Below, in pieces: positions 6,585 through 8,700 of a stretch of DNA of 8,700 nucleotides. The DNA comes from Cellvibrionales bacterium UBA1969 (GTDB lineage: Bacteria; Pseudomonadota; Gammaproteobacteria; Pseudomonadales; UBA7434), in assembly GCA_002339085.1 (NCBI GenBank), contig DDDX01000088.1, positions 486 to 9,185 of the forward strand, given 5' to 3'. The position numbers and the translations under genes were made by a program. Numbering within the stretch: the stretch's first letter is position 1; each line of letters starts with the position of its first letter. A model generated the notes under the pieces. The model was not told the origin of the DNA and did no database searches. It worked only from the letters and a program-made list of their open reading frames with translations.

Positions 6585-7595
6585 ATGAATTGGAATTTTG
6601 CTCGTGGTCAGTCAAAACGAACCCGCATGAGACGTATGCGAAGCGATCGCTTTTCTCGACAGTTGATGCAAGAGAATCAACTGGCGGCTAATGACTTCAT
6701 TTACCCCATGTTCGTCATCGAAGGCAGCAATGAAAGACAGCCTATCACCCCAATGCCTGGCATTGAGCGTCTTAGCATTGATTTACTTTGCGCGGAAGCC
6801 AAGCATCTTCATAGTATCGGCATTCAAGCAATCGCCCTATTTCCTGTTGTCGAGGCTCATCGAAAGAGCCTCAAAGCGGAAGAAGCGTGGAATAAAGATG
6901 GACTCATTCAACGCGCCATTAAAGCCATAAAAGATAATGTACCCGAGCTAGGCATTATGACAGATGTGGCACTCGACCCTTTTACCACGCACGGGCAAGA
7001 TGGTATTCTTGATGAGAGTAATTATGTTAGCAATGATGTAACGGTGGCCGCACTCGTCAAGCAAGCGCTTTCTCACTCTGATGCCGGTGCTGATATTGTT
7101 GCACCCTCAGACATGATGGATCATCGCGTTGGCAAAATACGAGACACGCTCGAAGCAGCTAATCATACTAACACAAAGATTATGGCCTACTCCGCCAAGT
7201 ATGCTTCAAGCTTTTATGCACCTTTCAGAGAGGCCGTTGACTCTACAATCAATCTTGCAGGAGCGGATAAAGCCAGCTATCAAATGGATCCTGCTAACGG
7301 CGATGAAGCGCTTCAAGAAATTGCTCTTGATCTTGCTGAGGGGGCAGACATGGTTATGATCAAACCTGGCATGCCATACCTAGATATAATTTACCGCGTT
7401 AAGCAGCAATTCGCTGTGCCGACATTTGCGTATCAAGTCAGTGGTGAATATGCAATGCTAACAGCCGCTGAGAAAAATGGCTGGCTAGACGGCGATCAAA
7501 CTATTTTTGAGTCACTTATCGCGTTTAAACGAGCAGGCGCCGATGGCATTCTTAGTTATTATGCCAAGCGTGTTGCAGAGACACTCGCTAAGTAA
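6585..7595 (+). CDS. hemB: Delta-aminolevulinic acid dehydratase (porphobilinogen synthase) HemB
   Basis: HemB joins two 5-aminolevulinate molecules into porphobilinogen in haem synthesis, in the cytoplasm, as an octamer. The protein has 336 residues against 337 in Pseudomonas aeruginosa, and the numbering coincides. The Schiff-base lysines are Lys205 (AYSAKYAS) and Lys260 (MIKPGMPYLD). The metal region DVALDPFTTHGQDG (127-140) has Asp127, Asp131 and Asp139 where zinc enzymes have cysteines, so this is the magnesium-type enzyme. The N-terminal arm and RFSRQL are conserved, which supports this ATG. No Shine-Dalgarno precedes it. The start overlaps the TGA of a short upstream frame as ATGA. It is divergent from degQ and is followed 46 bp later by rlmG, possibly on one transcript. 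Confidence 0.98.
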   Translation: MNWNFARGQSKRTRMRRMRSDRFSRQLMQENQLAANDFIYPMFVIEGSNERQPITPMPGIERLSIDLLCAEAKHLHSIGIQAIALFPVVEAHRKSLKAEEAWNKDGLIQRAIKAIKDNVPELGIMTDVALDPFTTHGQDGILDESNYVSNDVTVAALVKQALSHSDAGADIVAPSDMMDHRVGKIRDTLEAANHTNTKIMAYSAKYASSFYAPFREAVDSTINLAGADKASYQMDPANGDEALQEIALDLAEGADMVMIKPGMPYLDIIYRVKQQFAVPTFAYQVSGEYAMLTAAEKNGWLDGDQTIFESLIAFKRAGADGILSYYAKRVAETLAK

Positions 7596-7641
7596 ACTTG
7601 CAGCAAATATCAAGCAAACGGAATTTACTTTTAGTGATACC

Positions 7642-8700
7642 ATGAATGAGTCTATCAGACCCTCATCGACTCAATCGACGGGTGAAATTTTTCACAATGC
7701 CTTTGGTGATTTTAAACTAAGGCGCTGGCCATTGCTTCGCCGTGATAAGTTGCAAGCTTGGGATGCGAGCGACGAACTTATCTTGCAGCATCTTAGTGAC
7801 AATTATAAAACGCGACTACAACAACTAGAATCATCAGCGCAAAGAATACTGATAGTCAACGATGCTTTTGGGGCACTATCAACCTCCCTCTATCAGTACG
7901 GCGTATGTAATTGGGGTGATTCAAAAATAAGCCAAATGGCTGCCCAGAACAATATCAATCAACCCTATAACATCAGCCGGCATGTAAGCCCAACGAACCA
8001 AAAAGACAACCTTAGCTTACTTAGCAGCACGTCAATACCTAACGGCGACTATGGTATTGCTCTGATCAAAATACCGAAAACGAGCGCGCTACTTAAGCAA
8101 CAGCTGCTCAGCATTAAGACGCTGATAAAAGACGATTGCGTCATAATTGGTGCTGGCATGACTAAACATATTCATAACTCCACGTTAAAACTGTTCAGTG
8201 ATGTTTTAGGCACAACAGAAAGCTCCTTAGCCAAGAAAAAAGCACGCTTGATATTTAGCCAAATAGATGACTCGACTAAAGGGGATAAATCCGTTCAGCT
8301 AGATCCTTACAGCTACTATTGTAAAGAATTAGAAGGAACATTAACAAGCTACGCGAACGGTTTTTCAAAGAACAACTTAGACCTAGGCACTAGGGCTATG
8401 CTTACCGCAATAAAAAATAATCGCCTGCCAAAAGCTAAACGCCTACTTGATTTAGCTTGCGGTAATGGCGTACTGGGTATTTGTGCCGCTAAAACTTTGA
8501 GTGATAACGGCAAGGGAGAAATTAGCATAGATTTTATTGATGAATCTTACATGGCTGTAGCTGCTAGCCAGACTAACTTTAGTCAATTAATAAGTAGCAA
8601 ACACTCGTGTAAAGTTAACTTTATTGTCGAAGATGGTCTCAGTCATTCTGAAAAAAAATATGATTGGATTATCTGTAACCCGCCATTTCATCGTGGCAAT
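7642..8700 (+). CDS. rlmG: 23S rRNA (guanine-1835-N2)-methyltransferase RlmG, 3'-truncated by window edge
   Basis: RlmG methylates G1835 of 23S rRNA using S-adenosylmethionine. The visible 353 codons have no stop and run off the window; comparison with E. coli RlmG (378 residues) suggests about 75 residues are missing. Shared blocks are LQAWDASDELIL (37-48), the strand ILIVNDAFGALS (69-80), LIKIPKTSALLKQQL (141-155), the SAM loop DLACGNGVLG (270-279), FIDESYMAVAASQ (298-310) and the N-methyltransferase motif NPPFH (346-350). It is a duplicated methyltransferase fold, the first half being the inactive copy. It is about 40 residues longer than E. coli up to NPPFH, partly from a 15-residue N-terminal extension. 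The ATG has no Shine-Dalgarno, and the frame stays open upstream to 7489, with ATGs at 7543 and 7561 inside hemB. RsmC is a relative, but the N-terminal blocks favour RlmG. Confidence 0.93.
   Translation, partial: MNESIRPSSTQSTGEIFHNAFGDFKLRRWPLLRRDKLQAWDASDELILQHLSDNYKTRLQQLESSAQRILIVNDAFGALSTSLYQYGVCNWGDSKISQMAAQNNINQPYNISRHVSPTNQKDNLSLLSSTSIPNGDYGIALIKIPKTSALLKQQLLSIKTLIKDDCVIIGAGMTKHIHNSTLKLFSDVLGTTESSLAKKKARLIFSQIDDSTKGDKSVQLDPYSYYCKELEGTLTSYANGFSKNNLDLGTRAMLTAIKNNRLPKAKRLLDLACGNGVLGICAAKTLSDNGKGEISIDFIDESYMAVAASQTNFSQLISSKHSCKVNFIVEDGLSHSEKKYDWIICNPPFHRGN

Noticed and set aside
6641..6652. 12-bp perfect palindrome AAGCGATCGCTT in hemB
   Set aside because: It is coding sequence in a conserved region, and a palindrome of this size is expected about twice by chance in a window this long.
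6691..7359. Two + strand open frames (79 and 76 codons) inside hemB
   Set aside because: They overlap the highly conserved HemB frame out of phase, including the active-site coding region.

Overview
This window reads as ordinary chromosome of a moderately AT-rich gammaproteobacterium, probably free-living or marine. HemB is very close to the Pseudomonas-type magnesium enzyme, MnmA and PurB follow the E. coli proteins closely, and RlmG is a gammaproteobacterial rRNA methyltransferase. The genus cannot be named from this sequence. I saw no tRNA, rRNA, CRISPR array, insertion sequence, prophage gene or obvious transferred block.

Layout: (1) 1-987, + strand, the 3' nine-tenths of mnmA (tRNA 2-thiouridylase), cut by the left edge. 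(2) 1120-2481, + strand, purB (adenylosuccinate lyase), with a possible promoter of its own in the 132 bp gap. The hflD gene that often sits between mnmA and purB is absent. (3) 2497-3126, - strand, a short cysH-like sulfonucleotide reductase convergent with purB, 15 bp away. (4) 6239 down to 3340, - strand, three closely spaced genes: a DegQ-type periplasmic serine protease, a secreted SIMPL (DUF541) protein starting 10 bp after it, and a spermidine-synthase-fold protein 34 bp further on. (5) 6240-6584, an AT-rich divergent control region. (6) 6585-7595, + strand, hemB. (7) 7642-8700, + strand, rlmG, cut by the right edge; its last ~75 residues are missing.

How the genes work together: the degQ-SIMPL pair looks like an envelope protein quality-control operon. 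A good candidate for an extracytoplasmic sigma factor (RpoE/AlgU) promoter lies upstream of degQ, which fits that role. The spermidine-synthase-like gene may be carried on the same transcript but has lost the usual polyamine-site motif, so its job is open. The remaining genes are housekeeping: tRNA and rRNA modification, purine synthesis, haem synthesis and sulfur reduction.

No clearly new multi-gene system is visible. The items most worth a second look are the RpoE-like promoter, the degQ-SIMPL-SpeE-like unit, the atypical short CysH, and an inverted repeat centred on the likely hemB -10 element. Several genes (purB, cysH, hemB, rlmG) have no recognisable Shine-Dalgarno sequence, while the degQ and SIMPL genes have good ones.
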